DNA of 64,000 nt from AC-32 sp035518635 (GTDB lineage: Bacteria; Actinomycetota; Thermoleophilia; Gaiellales; Gaiellaceae): positions 58,356-122,355 of the forward strand of contig DATIXI010000039.1 of assembly GCA_035518635.1 (NCBI GenBank), in the 5' to 3' direction. Made by a program: the position numbers and the translations under genes. Below, in pieces: positions 1 to 8,723 of this stretch. Under the pieces are notes generated by a model. That model was not told where the DNA came from. It did no database searches and saw only the letters and a list, made by a program, of their open reading frames with translations. The first letter of the stretch is position 1. Every line of letters begins with the position of its first letter.

Positions 1-578
1 TTGAGGAGCGGGACGTGCGCGTACGCGGGAACGTCGGCGCCGATCGCGCCGAGGATCTGCAGCTGCTTCGGCGTGTTCGAGACGTGGTCCTGGCCGCGGA
101 TCACGTGCGTGATGCCGTCGAGCGCGTCCTCGAGCGGCGAGACGAAGTTGTAGGTCGGGCGGCCGTCCGAGCGGACGAGCACGAGGTCCTCGAGCTGCTC
201 GCTCGGGACCTCGATCCGGCCGAGCACGACGTCCTCCCAGCCGGTCACGCCCTCGTCGGGCATGCGGAAGCGGATCGCGCCCTCGTCCTCGTAGGCCTTC
301 CCCTCGTCGACGAGCCCGCGCGCGACCTCCTGCGCGTGCTGCATCCGGTCCATCTGGAACGTGATCTCGCCGTCGATGTCGAGGCCGAGCCAGCGCAGCG
401 TCTCCTGGATCTGGTCGACGGCCTCGGCGACCTCGCGGCCGGTGTCGGTGTTCTCGATCCGGAGGCGGAACTCGCCGCCCTCGTGGCGGGCGAAGAGCCA
501 GTTGAAGAGCGCCGTGCGGGCGCCGCCCACGTGGAGGTAGCCGGTCGGGCTGGGCGCGAAACGGACGCGAACGCTCAC
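1..578 (-). CDS. gltX: Glutamyl-tRNA synthetase, N-terminal part (cut by window edge)
   Basis: Charges tRNA-Glu with glutamate in the cytoplasm. The 192 visible residues begin with the class I synthetase nucleotide-binding strand and the signature PSPTGYLHVGG, where HVGG (residues 16-19) is the HIGH motif. Around residue 170 the segment RGQDHVSNTPKQ matches the bacterial GluRS active site. The KMSKS-like motif and the anticodon-binding domain lie beyond base 1. The start is GTG at 578; the PSPTG motif so close to the N terminus fixes it. It is divergent from the winged-helix gene at 596 with only 17 bp between start codons, and a -10 element TACGCT ends 6 nt upstream, so the mRNA is probably leaderless. 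Confidence 0.96.
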   Translation of the reverse strand, partial: MSVRVRFAPSPTGYLHVGGARTALFNWLFARHEGGEFRLRIENTDTGREVAEAVDQIQETLRWLGLDIDGEITFQMDRMQHAQEVARGLVDEGKAYEDEGAIRFRMPDEGVTGWEDVVLGRIEVPSEQLEDLVLVRSDGRPTYNFVSPLEDALDGITHVIRGQDHVSNTPKQLQILGAIGADVPAYAHVPLL

Positions 579-583
579 AGCGT

Positions 584-590
584 TAGCGTA
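584..590. promoter_or_regulatory. Shared bidirectional -10 element, gltX / winged-helix gene
   Basis: The 7-mer TAGCGTA reads TAGCGT on the plus strand, 6 nt before GTG 596, and TACGCT on the minus strand, 6 nt before GTG 578. Both fit TANNNT at leaderless spacing. There is no room for 5' UTRs or Shine-Dalgarno sequences. Confidence 0.6.
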
Positions 591-595
591 CTGGC

Positions 596-1621
596 GTGGC
601 CGAGCGAATCCTCTCCCAGCGCGAGCTGAACCGCGCCACGCTCGCGCGCCAGCTCCTGCTGCGGCGCGCGCGGCTCCCGGTCGTGCGAGCGGTAGAGCGC
701 GTGGCCGGCCTGCAGGCGCAGATCGGCTCGACGCCGTACGTCGGCCTCTGGACGCGCCTCGACGGGTTCCGCCGTTCGTCGCTCGAGCAGGCGCTCAAGC
801 GGCGCACCGTCTCGCGCGGCGTCCTCATGCGCGGCACCGTCCACCTCGTCTCGACCAGCGACTACGGGCTCTTCGGCACCGCGCTCGAGGTCGCCTCGCC
901 GGGCTGGGTCACGCCCGATGCGGAGGAGATCGCGAGACAGGTCGCAGCATCGCTCCGCGAGTACGCGGCCGAGCCGCGCACGCGGGTCGAGATCCTCGAG
1001 TGGCTCGAGCGCGAGCACGGCATCGTCTCGGACGGGACAGCTCGCGTGTGGTACGCGATCCGGCTCGAGGCAAGGATCGCCCACGCGCCGGAGGCGAGCC
1101 TGTGGAAGGCCCCCGCGCAGGGCGCCAGGTTCGTCGCGGTCGAGTACGACGAGCGGGAAGGCAGAGCGGCCCGCGCCGAGTTCGTCCGCCGCTATCTCGC
1201 GGCGTTCGGGCCGGCGACGCGCGCAGAGATCGCGGGCTGGTCGGGCATGAAGGTCGGCGCGTTCTCGGACGTGCTCGACGGGCTGCGGCGGCTGCGCGAC
1301 GATCGCGGCCGCGAGCTATTCGACCTCCCGCGGGCACCGCTGCCCGGCGCCGACGCGCCCGCCCCGGTCCGCTTCCTGCCGAAGTTCGACAACGTCCTGC
1401 TCGACCGCGCGCGCGTGCTGCCAGAGGAGTACCGGAAGCTGATCGTCCGGAAGAACGCCGACGTGCAGCCGACCTTCACTGTGGACGGCCTCGCCGCAGG
1501 CGTCTGGCGCGTCGAGCGCGACAGGGTCGTGACCGAGCCGTTCGCGCCGCTGCCCCGGACCGTCAGGCGCGAGCTCGATGACGAGGCCGCACGACTCGAA
1601 CGGTGGCTTTCCAACGACTGA
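596..1621 (+). CDS. Winged-helix (HTH_42) protein, AlkZ-like DNA glycosylase candidate
   Basis: A 341-residue protein with the features of the HTH_42 (winged helix DNA-binding, PF06224) family, which contains the AlkZ/YcaQ DNA glycosylases. The N-terminal helical region leads into GLQAQ, placing a Gln-x-Gln motif at residues 40-42. AlkZ uses a Gln-hydrophobic-Gln motif at a similar position for glycosylase chemistry. The next segment, PYVGLWTRL, is typical of the family. Directly downstream lies endonuclease IV, which would process the abasic sites such an enzyme makes. The GTG start at 596 follows a TAGCGT element by 6 nt. A purely regulatory DNA-binding role is the alternative; the glycosylase assignment is inference from the motif and the neighbour. 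Confidence 0.75.
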   Translation: MAERILSQRELNRATLARQLLLRRARLPVVRAVERVAGLQAQIGSTPYVGLWTRLDGFRRSSLEQALKRRTVSRGVLMRGTVHLVSTSDYGLFGTALEVASPGWVTPDAEEIARQVAASLREYAAEPRTRVEILEWLEREHGIVSDGTARVWYAIRLEARIAHAPEASLWKAPAQGARFVAVEYDEREGRAARAEFVRRYLAAFGPATRAEIAGWSGMKVGAFSDVLDGLRRLRDDRGRELFDLPRAPLPGADAPAPVRFLPKFDNVLLDRARVLPEEYRKLIVRKNADVQPTFTVDGLAAGVWRVERDRVVTEPFAPLPRTVRRELDDEAARLERWLSND

Positions 1622-1712
1622 CCCTTCGACCGGTCATTTCGGACGGATGCGCGGCAGAGCCACGCATGCTGAGGCGAGGCACCGCAAGCGACGCCTCGAA
1701 GCCTGGCTGAGC

Positions 1713-1718
1713 TAGCGT
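1713..1718 (+). promoter_or_regulatory. Leaderless -10 element of nfo
   Basis: TAGCGT ends 7 nt before ATG 1726. It is the same hexamer and nearly the same spacing as for the winged-helix gene upstream, so the two repair genes may be similarly controlled. No clear -35 is seen. Confidence 0.5.
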
Positions 1719-1725
1719 CCGGGCC

Positions 1726-2571
1726 ATGCTGCTCGGCGCCCACTGCTCCGGCGGGGTCAAGAAGGCGCTCGACCGCGCTGCCGAGCTCGAGATCGACTCG
1801 GTGCAGCTCTTCGTCCAGAGCCCGCGTGCGTGGCGCTTTCCCGAGCACGATCCGGCCGATCTCGCGGCCTTCCGCGACCGCCGCGCCGAGCTCGGGATCG
1901 GCGGCGTGCTCGTCCACGCCCTCTACCTCGTCAACCTCGCGTCCCCCAAGGAGGACTTCTACGAAAAGAGCGTCGCGACGCTGTGCAAGACCGTGGACGC
2001 GGCGTGCGCGATCGAGGCCGAGGCCGTCGTCTTCCACGTCGGCTCGCACCAAGGCGCGGGCTTCGAGGCCGCGGTCGAGCGGGTCGCGCCCGCGCTGGCT
2101 CAGGCGCTCGAGCGCTGCAACGAGAGGACCTGGCTCTGCATGGAGGACACGGCCGGCGCCGGCGACACGATCGGCCGGTCGCTCGACGAGCTCGCAGCGC
2201 TCTACGACGCGCTCGATGCTCACCCGCGCCTCGGAATCTGCCTCGACTCCTGCCACCTCTACGCGTCGGGCTACGACGTCACCGACCCGGGCGAGCTCGA
2301 CGCGCTTCTCGGTGAGCTCGACACGCGGATCGGCCTCGACCGGCTCCGCTGCCTGCACGTGAACGACTCGAAGACGCCGCTCGGCTCGAACCGCGACCGG
2401 CACGACAACATCGGCGACGGCCTGATGGGCGAAAAGCTCGGCGTCTTCGTCGGCCACCCGAAGCTCCAGGGCCTCGCGGCGGTCATGGAGGTCCCCGGCC
2501 GCGAGGGCAAGGGCCCGGACTCCGAGCAGGTCAGGAAGCTGAGAGAGCTACACGCGCGGGCGACGGCGTAG
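1726..2571 (+). CDS. nfo: Endonuclease IV (apurinic/apyrimidinic endonuclease)
   Basis: Cleaves the phosphodiester bond 5' to abasic sites and removes 3' blocking groups in base excision repair. At 281 residues it has the normal length for a TIM-barrel AP endonuclease with three metals. The expected ligands are visible: His64, His104, Glu140, Asp174 and His177 in CLDSCHLYASGYD, His211 and Asp214 in HVNDSK, Asp224 and His226 in DRHDNIG, and Glu255. It follows the AlkZ-like winged-helix gene on the same strand after about 100 bp that include its own -10. Its stop codon directly abuts the stop of the convergent gene at 2572, so there is no terminator between them. Confidence 0.95.
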   Translation: MLLGAHCSGGVKKALDRAAELEIDSVQLFVQSPRAWRFPEHDPADLAAFRDRRAELGIGGVLVHALYLVNLASPKEDFYEKSVATLCKTVDAACAIEAEAVVFHVGSHQGAGFEAAVERVAPALAQALERCNERTWLCMEDTAGAGDTIGRSLDELAALYDALDAHPRLGICLDSCHLYASGYDVTDPGELDALLGELDTRIGLDRLRCLHVNDSKTPLGSNRDRHDNIGDGLMGEKLGVFVGHPKLQGLAAVMEVPGREGKGPDSEQVRKLRELHARATA

Positions 2572-2985
2572 CTACGACGCGATCCGCGCGAAGACCCGGA
2601 ACGACGGCTCGCCGACCGGCAGCTCGTGGAACTCGGGGTTCACGCAGCCGAGCTCGTCCAGCCGGCTCTCGTAGCACGACTCGACCTCGGCCTGGCAGAG
2701 CGGAAGCGGCGGCGCCATCGCCTTGACCGCGCCGAACCCGCCGCGCCGCGACTCGGCCTCGCGCAGGAGGTCGAAGTCGATCTCGACCTCGAACACGTTC
2801 TGCATGCACCCGATGTAGGTGTGGCCGAACTCCTCGTACGAGTAGAGGAACGGGCACCCGCGTTCCGCGCACGCGGCCGGATAGACGACCTTGTCGCAGT
2901 GGACTTCGCAGCGGCGACACTCGACCTCGTCGTGCGGGCGCAGGGGAAGCTCGTTCCGCCTGGCCGCCTGCTCGCGCGTCCGCAT
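2572..2985 (-). CDS. Conserved hypothetical Cys-rich protein
   Basis: About 137 residues, not assignable to a named family. An N-terminal Cys cluster (CRRCEVHCDK) is followed by CAERGCPFLYSYEEFGHTYIGC, and two more cysteines lie near the C terminus, which suggests a metal-binding or zinc-ribbon-like small protein. No signal peptide or membrane segment is visible. I chose ATG 2985; an in-frame ATG at 3021 would add 12 residues of low-complexity sequence. CACAAT, a TATAAT-like hexamer, ends 6 nt before ATG 2985 and supports the shorter form. It converges on nfo with no gap. Confidence 0.6.
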   Translation of the reverse strand: MRTREQAARRNELPLRPHDEVECRRCEVHCDKVVYPAACAERGCPFLYSYEEFGHTYIGCMQNVFEVEIDFDLLREAESRRGGFGAVKAMAPPLPLCQAEVESCYESRLDELGCVNPEFHELPVGEPSFRVFARIAS

Positions 2986-3062
2986 AGATGGATTGTGGGC
3001 GCACTCAGGTGCCCTGCGCAAGACTTGACAACTCGCGGATTAGGGGGTAAAGCCGGCCGTTC

Positions 3063-3785
3063 TCAGGCGTGGGCGAGGCGTCCCGCGACGTTGAGCACGT
3101 CCATCATCGTGAACGCCCGATGGTCGGGCTCTGCACCGTCCGGGTGCTCGTCGGCGCGGAACCAGAGGGCCTGCACGGTCGTCATCCCGAGCTCCGCGGC
3201 GCCGCGCACGTCTTCGTAGAGCCGGTCGCCGACGAACAGGGCGCTGGTCGCCTCGACATCGAGCGCGTCGAGCGCGCGCTCGAAGATCTCCGGGTGCGGC
3301 TTGCGCTTCCCGACCTCCGACGAGAAGACGGCGAAGTCGAGCCGATCCGCAATCCCCATCCGCTCGAGGTCGCGGTGGAGCAGCCAGCCCGGGTCGAAGG
3401 CGTTCGAGACGAGCCCGAGCTTCAGGCCGCGCTCCCGCAGGGACTCGAGCAGCGCGTGCGTGTCGCGCGCGAGCCGTCGGGCAGGCTCCCATGCCTCGTG
3501 CTCGGCCTCCAGGAAGCGGCCGAGCCCGTCCTCGTCCACGGAGATGCCGAAGTCGCCGAGCAGCCGCTCGACGAGCCCGGGGTACTCGATCTCGTCGATC
3601 GTCCCGGGAGCCCAGAAGAACGGCTCGTAGCGCTCGCGGAAGTGCTCCGTCAGCTCGTCGGTCTCCGCCAGCCGATCGGCCCCGATCGCCCGGAGGCCCG
3701 CGCGCTGGCCGGACGCGACCAGCTCCGGGTCGTAGGCGAACTGCATCAGCGTGTCGCCCCAGTCGAAGAGGACGGCCTCGAGCAT
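3063..3785 (-). CDS. HAD-superfamily hydrolase (subfamily IA)
   Basis: A 240-residue cytoplasmic hydrolase, most likely a phosphatase of unknown substrate. Motif I is FDWGDT (nucleophile Asp8), a variant in which the usual +2 Asp is Gly and an Asp sits at +3. Motif II is LVSNA, motif III is the Lys in GKRKPHPEIF, and motif IV is GDRLYEDVRGA. The helical cap lies between residues 15 and 85. It is divergent from the antiporter gene at 3805, 19 bp between start codons, and both -10 elements share one 7-bp sequence. Substrate cannot be inferred from context. Confidence 0.85.
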   Translation of the reverse strand: MLEAVLFDWGDTLMQFAYDPELVASGQRAGLRAIGADRLAETDELTEHFRERYEPFFWAPGTIDEIEYPGLVERLLGDFGISVDEDGLGRFLEAEHEAWEPARRLARDTHALLESLRERGLKLGLVSNAFDPGWLLHRDLERMGIADRLDFAVFSSEVGKRKPHPEIFERALDALDVEATSALFVGDRLYEDVRGAAELGMTTVQALWFRADEHPDGAEPDHRAFTMMDVLNVAGRLAHA

Positions 3786-3792
3786 GGGCCGC

Positions 3793-3799
3793 TAGGGTA
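3793..3799. promoter_or_regulatory. Shared bidirectional -10 element, HAD hydrolase / cax
   Basis: TAGGGTA reads TAGGGT on the plus strand, 6 nt before GTG 3805, and TACCCT on the minus strand, 8 nt before ATG 3785. The design is the same as at 584-590. Confidence 0.6.
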
Positions 3800-3804
3800 A
3801 CTGC

Positions 3805-4854
3805 GTGGGCCGGAAGCTCCTCTGGGCGTCGCTCGTCCTGGCCCCCATCACCTTCGTGCTCCGCTACGTCGTGCATGCAGGCGACACCACGCTGTTCGTC
3901 GTCGCGGCCGCGGCGCTCGTGCCGCTCGCGTGGCTGATCGGCGAGGCGACCGAGCACGCGGGCGAGCACACCGGGCCCGGTATCGGCGGCTTCCTCAATG
4001 CGAGCTTCGGCAACGCGCCCGAGTTGATCATCGCCCTGTTCGCCGTGAACCAGGGCCTGCCGAACGTCGTGCGCGGCTCGCTGGCGGGGAGCATCGTGTC
4101 GAACCTCCTGCTCGTGCTCGGCCTCGCGCTCGCGATCTCGCCCACGCGCGACAGGCAGATCGACCTCCGCTCGCTGATGGGGCAGCTTACGCTCGTCTTC
4201 CTCGCGCTCGCCCTGTTCCTCGTGCCCTCGATCCCCAGCTGGCACGGGAGCCCCGACCGCCACTCCCTCGCGCTCGTGACCATCCCGGTCGCGGCGCTAC
4301 TCCTGATCGTCTACGTCGTCGAGACGATCCGCGGCCTGCGGCGGCACCGGCGGCTGCACGCCGAGAGCGGCGCCGAGCCGGCCGGCGGCTGGAGCCTCCC
4401 GACCGCGCTGGTCGTGCTGGGCGTCGCGACCCTGGTGACCGCATTCGTCAGCGAGATCCTCGTGCATTCGCTGCACGGGTTCGCGGAGGCGGCGCACCTG
4501 TCCGAGTTCTTCACCGCCGCGGTGATCGTCGCGCTCGTGGGCAACGCGGCGGAGCACGGCGGCGCGATCGTGATCGCCCACCGCGGCAACCTCTACCTCT
4601 CGAGCGAGATCGCGATCTCGTCCAGCACGCAGGTCGCGCTGTTCGTGACGCCGGCGATCGCGCTGCTCTCGTGGATCGTGAAGCCCGCGCTGCCGCTCGG
4701 CTTCCGGCCGGTCGAGCTGGGCGCGATGGCCCTGGCCGCCGTCGCGGTCGCGCTCGTCCTGCAGGACCGGCAGGCGCGCCGTTCCGAGGGCGTCGCGCTG
4801 ATCGGCGTCTACTTCGTGGCGGTCCTGCTCTTCCTGCTCGCAGGCGACCGCTAG
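3805..4854 (+). CDS. cax: Calcium/proton exchanger (CaCA family, Cax)
   Basis: A 349-residue integral membrane antiporter that expels Ca2+ (or a related cation) in exchange for protons. The two family alpha-repeats are clear: GNAPELIIA at about residues 69-77 in the first half and GNAAEHGGAI at 246-255 in the second half, each within a pair of hydrophobic helices. About ten to eleven membrane segments are visible, with a basic loop (RGLRRHRRLH) between the halves. The start is GTG 3805, set by the adjacent TAGGGT element. The gene ends 3 bp before the convergent ltaE stop. Confidence 0.93.
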   Translation: MGRKLLWASLVLAPITFVLRYVVHAGDTTLFVVAAAALVPLAWLIGEATEHAGEHTGPGIGGFLNASFGNAPELIIALFAVNQGLPNVVRGSLAGSIVSNLLLVLGLALAISPTRDRQIDLRSLMGQLTLVFLALALFLVPSIPSWHGSPDRHSLALVTIPVAALLLIVYVVETIRGLRRHRRLHAESGAEPAGGWSLPTALVVLGVATLVTAFVSEILVHSLHGFAEAAHLSEFFTAAVIVALVGNAAEHGGAIVIAHRGNLYLSSEIAISSSTQVALFVTPAIALLSWIVKPALPLGFRPVELGAMALAAVAVALVLQDRQARRSEGVALIGVYFVAVLLFLLAGDR

Positions 4855-4857
4855 CCG

Positions 4858-5901
4858 TCAGGCGGGCGCGAGCGCGCCGAGCGCGCGCGGGATCGCCTCG
4901 ACCGCCTGCTCGATGTCGGCGTCGTCGACGTCCATGTGCGTCACGGCACGGAGGCGCGTCGGGTGCGGCGTCATCGAGAGCCCGACCCCGTGCTCCATGA
5001 GGCGGCCGAGCGCGTCCTCAGGCGACAGCCCGAGCGGCGCGAGCTCGACCTGGACGAAGTTCGTCTCGACCTGCTCGAGGTCGACCGGCACCCCGGCGGC
5101 GTCGAGGCCCTCGGCGAGGCGACGCGAGCGCTCGTGGTCCTCCGCCAGCCGTTCGATGTTGTGCTCGAGCGCGTAGACGCCCGCAGCCGCGACGATCCCT
5201 GCCTGGCGCATCGCGCCCCCGAACTGGTGCTTGAGCCGCCGCGCCTTCGCCATCCGCTCCTCCGAGCCGGCCACGAGCGCGCCGAGCGGGCAGCCGAGCC
5301 CCTTCGAGAGGCAGAGCGTGACCGTGTCGAAGCTCCGGCCGATCTCGGCCGCCGGAACGCCCGAGGCGACCGACGCGTTCATGAGCCGCGCGCCGTCGAG
5401 GTGCAGGCTCAGCCCGAGCTCCCGTGCCGTGGCCACGATCGCCTCGATCTCGGCGAGCGGCCACACCCGTCCGCCCGAGGCGTTGTGGGTGTTCTCGACC
5501 GAGACGATCTTCGTGCCGGGCGAGTGCGTGTTGTCGCCGACACGGACCGTTTCCCGCAGCTGCTCGGGCGTGAAGCGACCGGCCTCGCAGCGCAGCTGCC
5601 TCGTCATCAGCCCCGCGAAGACCGCCGGGCCGCCGAGCTCCGAGATGAAGATGTGCGAGTTCTCCTCGCCGACGACCTCGTCGCCCGGGTCGCCGAGCGT
5701 CCGCAGCGCGATCTCGTTCGCCATCGTCGCCGTCGGGACGAAGACCGACTCCTCTTGCCCGAGCAGCTCGGCCGCGCGGCGCTCGAGCTCGTTCACGGTC
5801 GGGTCCTCGCGCCGCTGCTCGTCCCCGACCTCCGCTGCAGCGATCGCGGCACGCATCTCGGGCGACGGCTGCGTCTTCGTGTCCGAGCGGAGGTCGATCA
5901 T
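4858..5901 (-). CDS. ltaE: Low-specificity L-threonine aldolase
   Basis: A PLP enzyme that splits threonine (and allo-threonine) into glycine and acetaldehyde. At 347 residues it has full length. The PLP-binding Lys200 lies in CLSKGLGCPLGALVAGS, the aspartate contacting the pyridine nitrogen is Asp169 in HLDGARLMNA, and His83 stacks on the ring. Its ATG overlaps the gcvPB stop by one base (TGATG), so it is the last gene of the glycine cleavage operon. It would feed glycine to the cleavage system or balance glycine and threonine pools. Confidence 0.94.
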   Translation of the reverse strand: MIDLRSDTKTQPSPEMRAAIAAAEVGDEQRREDPTVNELERRAAELLGQEESVFVPTATMANEIALRTLGDPGDEVVGEENSHIFISELGGPAVFAGLMTRQLRCEAGRFTPEQLRETVRVGDNTHSPGTKIVSVENTHNASGGRVWPLAEIEAIVATARELGLSLHLDGARLMNASVASGVPAAEIGRSFDTVTLCLSKGLGCPLGALVAGSEERMAKARRLKHQFGGAMRQAGIVAAAGVYALEHNIERLAEDHERSRRLAEGLDAAGVPVDLEQVETNFVQVELAPLGLSPEDALGRLMEHGVGLSMTPHPTRLRAVTHMDVDDADIEQAVEAIPRALGALAPA

Positions 5902-7388
5902 CAGGCGCTCTCGACCCCGGCGGCCGCGGGCTCCGCCGCGAGGTCCGGATGCTCCTCGAAGTGGTAGCGCACGATGGCGCGCTTTGCAGCCTTCACCTCG
6001 TCGAGCCGGCCGACCGGCGTCCTGTGCGGCGCCTCGTGCAGCTCCTCCGGCCGCTCGGCGGCTTCCGCCGCGATCGCGAGCATCGCGTCCGCGAAGGCGT
6101 CGAGCGTCTCCTTCGCCTCGGTCTCGGTGGGCTCGATCATCAGCGCCTCGGGGACGATCAGCGGGAAGTAGACGGTCGGCGGGTGGAAGCCGTAGTCCAT
6201 CAGCCGCTTCGCGACGTCGAAGGCGGTCGCGCCGTGCTCGCGCTTGAGCCCTCGCGCGGAGAGCACGAACTCGTGCATGCAGAGGCGGTCGAACGGGAGG
6301 TCGTACGCGTCGCGCAGGCGGGCGAGGAGGTAGTTCGCGTTTAGGACGGCGGCCTCGGACATCTCCCGGAGCTGCGGCCCGTACGCGCGGATAAATGCGT
6401 ACGAGCGGACGAAGACGCCGAACGGGCCGTAGTAGCCGCGCACCTTGCCGATCGTCTTCGGCCGGTCGAAGTCGAGGCGGTAGCGCTCGCCGTCGCGGAC
6501 GATCGCCGGGGCCGGCAGGAACGGCTCGAGCCGCTCGGCGACCGCGATCGGCCCGCCGCCCGGGCCGCCGCCCCCATGCGGCTGCGAGAACGTCTTGTGG
6601 AGGTTGATGTGGACGATGTCGAAGCCCATGTCGCCGGGCCGGGAGATGCCGCAGACCGCGTTCAGGTTCGCGCCGTCGTAGTACATGAGCGCGCCCGCGC
6701 CGTGGAAGATGCGCTCGATCTCCTCGATGTTCTCGTCGAAGAGCCCCAGCGTCGACGGGTTGGTCAGCATCAGCCCGGCGGTCTCCTCGTCGACCTTCGC
6801 GCGCAGGTCGTCGACGTCGATGTTGCCGCGCGCGTCCGTCTGCACGTGCGTCAGCTCGTAGCCGGTCATCGTCACGCTCGCCGGGTTCGTCCCGTGCGCG
6901 GTGTCGGGGATGACGATCTTGCGCCGACGCTCGTCCTCGCCGCGGTCGGCGAAGTACGCGTGCATCAGCATCAACCCGGTCAGCTCGCCCTGCGAGCCGG
7001 CCGCGGGCTGGAGCGAGACCGCCGCCAGCCCGGTGACCTCGGCGAGCGCCTCCTGGAGCTCGATGCAGAGCCGCAGGGCGCCCTGGGCACGGTCCTCGTC
7101 CTCGAGCGGATGGAGGTCACGGAACCCGGGGAGCGCGGCGAGCCGCTCGTTCACGCGCGGGTTGTGCTTCATCGTGCACGAGCCGAGCGGGTAGAAGCCG
7201 GTGTCGACGCCGAAGTTGCGCGTGGAGAGCTCCGTGAAGTGGCGGAGCAGGTCGGGCTCGGCGATCTCGGGCAGGCGCGGCGGCTCGGTGCGGCAGAGCT
7301 CGGCCGGGACCCCGGGGACCGGGAGGCCGAGGCTCAGCAGCCGCCCGGCGCGGCGGCCGGGGTGCGACTTCTCGTAGATCAGCTTCAC
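5901..7388 (-). CDS. gcvPB: Glycine dehydrogenase (decarboxylating) subunit 2
   Basis: C-terminal half of P-protein as a separate subunit, carrying the PLP site. It decarboxylates glycine and passes the aminomethyl group to lipoyl-GcvH. The predicted 495 residues include the PLP Lys265 in INLHKTFSQPHGGGGPG and the upstream motif STRNFGVDTGFYPLGSCTMK. The start is GTG 7388, which overlaps the gcvPA stop in a GTGA junction, so translation is coupled. Longer in-frame upstream sequence is gcvPA shadow. Confidence 0.96.
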   Translation of the reverse strand: MKLIYEKSHPGRRAGRLLSLGLPVPGVPAELCRTEPPRLPEIAEPDLLRHFTELSTRNFGVDTGFYPLGSCTMKHNPRVNERLAALPGFRDLHPLEDEDRAQGALRLCIELQEALAEVTGLAAVSLQPAAGSQGELTGLMLMHAYFADRGEDERRRKIVIPDTAHGTNPASVTMTGYELTHVQTDARGNIDVDDLRAKVDEETAGLMLTNPSTLGLFDENIEEIERIFHGAGALMYYDGANLNAVCGISRPGDMGFDIVHINLHKTFSQPHGGGGPGGGPIAVAERLEPFLPAPAIVRDGERYRLDFDRPKTIGKVRGYYGPFGVFVRSYAFIRAYGPQLREMSEAAVLNANYLLARLRDAYDLPFDRLCMHEFVLSARGLKREHGATAFDVAKRLMDYGFHPPTVYFPLIVPEALMIEPTETEAKETLDAFADAMLAIAAEAAERPEELHEAPHRTPVGRLDEVKAAKRAIVRYHFEEHPDLAAEPAAAGVESA

Positions 7389-8710
7389 CCGGTAAGCACC
7401 TCCGCCAGGCGGTCGATGTCGTCCGGGGTGCGCTTCTCGGTGACCGCCACGAGGAGGACGTCGTCCATCCCCGGGTAGTCGCGGCCGAGCGCGTAGCCGG
7501 GATGGACGCCGTGCGCCAGCGCGTCCCGCACGACCTCGTCGGCGGGCCGTCCGACGCGTACTGCAAACTCCTTGAACGTTGTCCGATCTGAGAACACAAG
7601 CGGGAGCCCGAGGCGCTCCTTCGCATGCTCTGCGAGGGCCATGCAGGTCTCCCCCACATCGCGCAGCCCCTGCGGACCGAGCCACGAGAGATAGACGAGG
7701 CCCGCCAGCGAGAGCAGCGTCTGGTTGGTCGTGATGTTGGACGTCGCCTTCTCCCGCCGGATGTGCTGCTCGCGCGTCTGCAGGGTCAGGACATAGCCGC
7801 GGTTCCCCGCGACGTCTGTGGTCTCGCCGACGATCCGCCCAGGCATCCTGCGGATGAATTCGGCGCGCGCAGCGAGGAAGCCGTAGTGCGGGCCGCCGTA
7901 GGAGACGTGGTTACCGGCCGGCTGGCCTTCGCCGATTGCGATCGCGCATCCGTAGCGGCCCGGTGCCTCGAGCACCCCGAGCGACAGCGGGTCGACGTGA
8001 GCGACCGGGAGCGCCTCGGCGTCCGCCGCGGCAGCTGCGAGCTCCGGGGCCGGCTCGAGCACTCCGAAGAAGTTCGGGTGTTGGAAGATGGCGCAGGCCG
8101 CGTCCGCTGCGGCGGCACGGAGCTCGTCCGGATCGGTCGCGCCGTCCCGATGCGGTACCTCGACGACCTCGAGGCCGAAGCCCGGCGCGTAGGTCTTGAC
8201 CACCTGGCGGACCTGCGGGCTCGTCGCTTCGGTGACGACGACCTTCCCGCGACCGGTCGCGTGCTTGGCGATGTAGCAGGCGTCCGCGGCGACGGTTGTC
8301 CCGTCGTAGCCGGACGCGTTGGAGACATCCATGCCAGTCAGCTCGCAGATCGCGGTCTGGTACTCGAAGATCGCCTGGAGCACGCCCTGGCTCAGCTCCG
8401 GCTGGTACGGCGTGTAGGCGGTGAGGAGCTCGCCGCGCTGGAGCACGGCGTCGGCGACGGCCGGGACGTAGTGGTCGTACATGCCCGCACCCAGGAAGGA
8501 GATCGCGGCGGCGGCCGGCTCGTTCTCCGAGGCGAGCTGCTCGAAGTAGGCCGTGAGCTCCTGCTCGGTCAGAGCCGGGGGCAGATCCAGCTCGCGGCTG
8601 AACCGCACACCCGCAGGGAGATCGGCGAACAGCTCGTCGATCGACGAGACGCCGATCGTCTCGAGCATCGCCTCCCGGTCTGCGTCTGTGAGCGCGAGGT
8701 AGCTCATCAC
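7385..8710 (-). CDS. gcvPA: Glycine dehydrogenase (decarboxylating) subunit 1
   Basis: N-terminal half of P-protein, which pairs with GcvPB to form the glycine decarboxylase. At 441 residues it has the usual length. Recognisable segments include FLGAGMYDHYVP, YTPYQPELSQGVLQ and SGYDGTTVAAD. Two adjacent start codons occur, GTG 8710 and ATG 8707; ATG is probably used. It sits 13 bp downstream of gcvH and overlaps gcvPB by 4 bp. The split P-protein is the arrangement of many Gram-positive and archaeal genomes. Confidence 0.96.
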   Translation of the reverse strand: MMSYLALTDADREAMLETIGVSSIDELFADLPAGVRFSRELDLPPALTEQELTAYFEQLASENEPAAAAISFLGAGMYDHYVPAVADAVLQRGELLTAYTPYQPELSQGVLQAIFEYQTAICELTGMDVSNASGYDGTTVAADACYIAKHATGRGKVVVTEATSPQVRQVVKTYAPGFGLEVVEVPHRDGATDPDELRAAAADAACAIFQHPNFFGVLEPAPELAAAAADAEALPVAHVDPLSLGVLEAPGRYGCAIAIGEGQPAGNHVSYGGPHYGFLAARAEFIRRMPGRIVGETTDVAGNRGYVLTLQTREQHIRREKATSNITTNQTLLSLAGLVYLSWLGPQGLRDVGETCMALAEHAKERLGLPLVFSDRTTFKEFAVRVGRPADEVVRDALAHGVHPGYALGRDYPGMDDVLLVAVTEKRTPDDIDRLAEVLTG

Positions 8711-8723
8711 CGGGCGGCTGCGA

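Noticed and set aside
1640..1712. GAGGCG/CGCCTC inverted repeat before nfo as a terminator or riboswitch
   Set aside because: Arms of six bases with a 15-nt loop and no T-run; too weak to support.
3021..3053. TTGACA at 3025-3030 as a plus-strand promoter
   Set aside because: No matching -10 at 16-18 bp and no plus-strand gene starts downstream before the two minus-strand genes.
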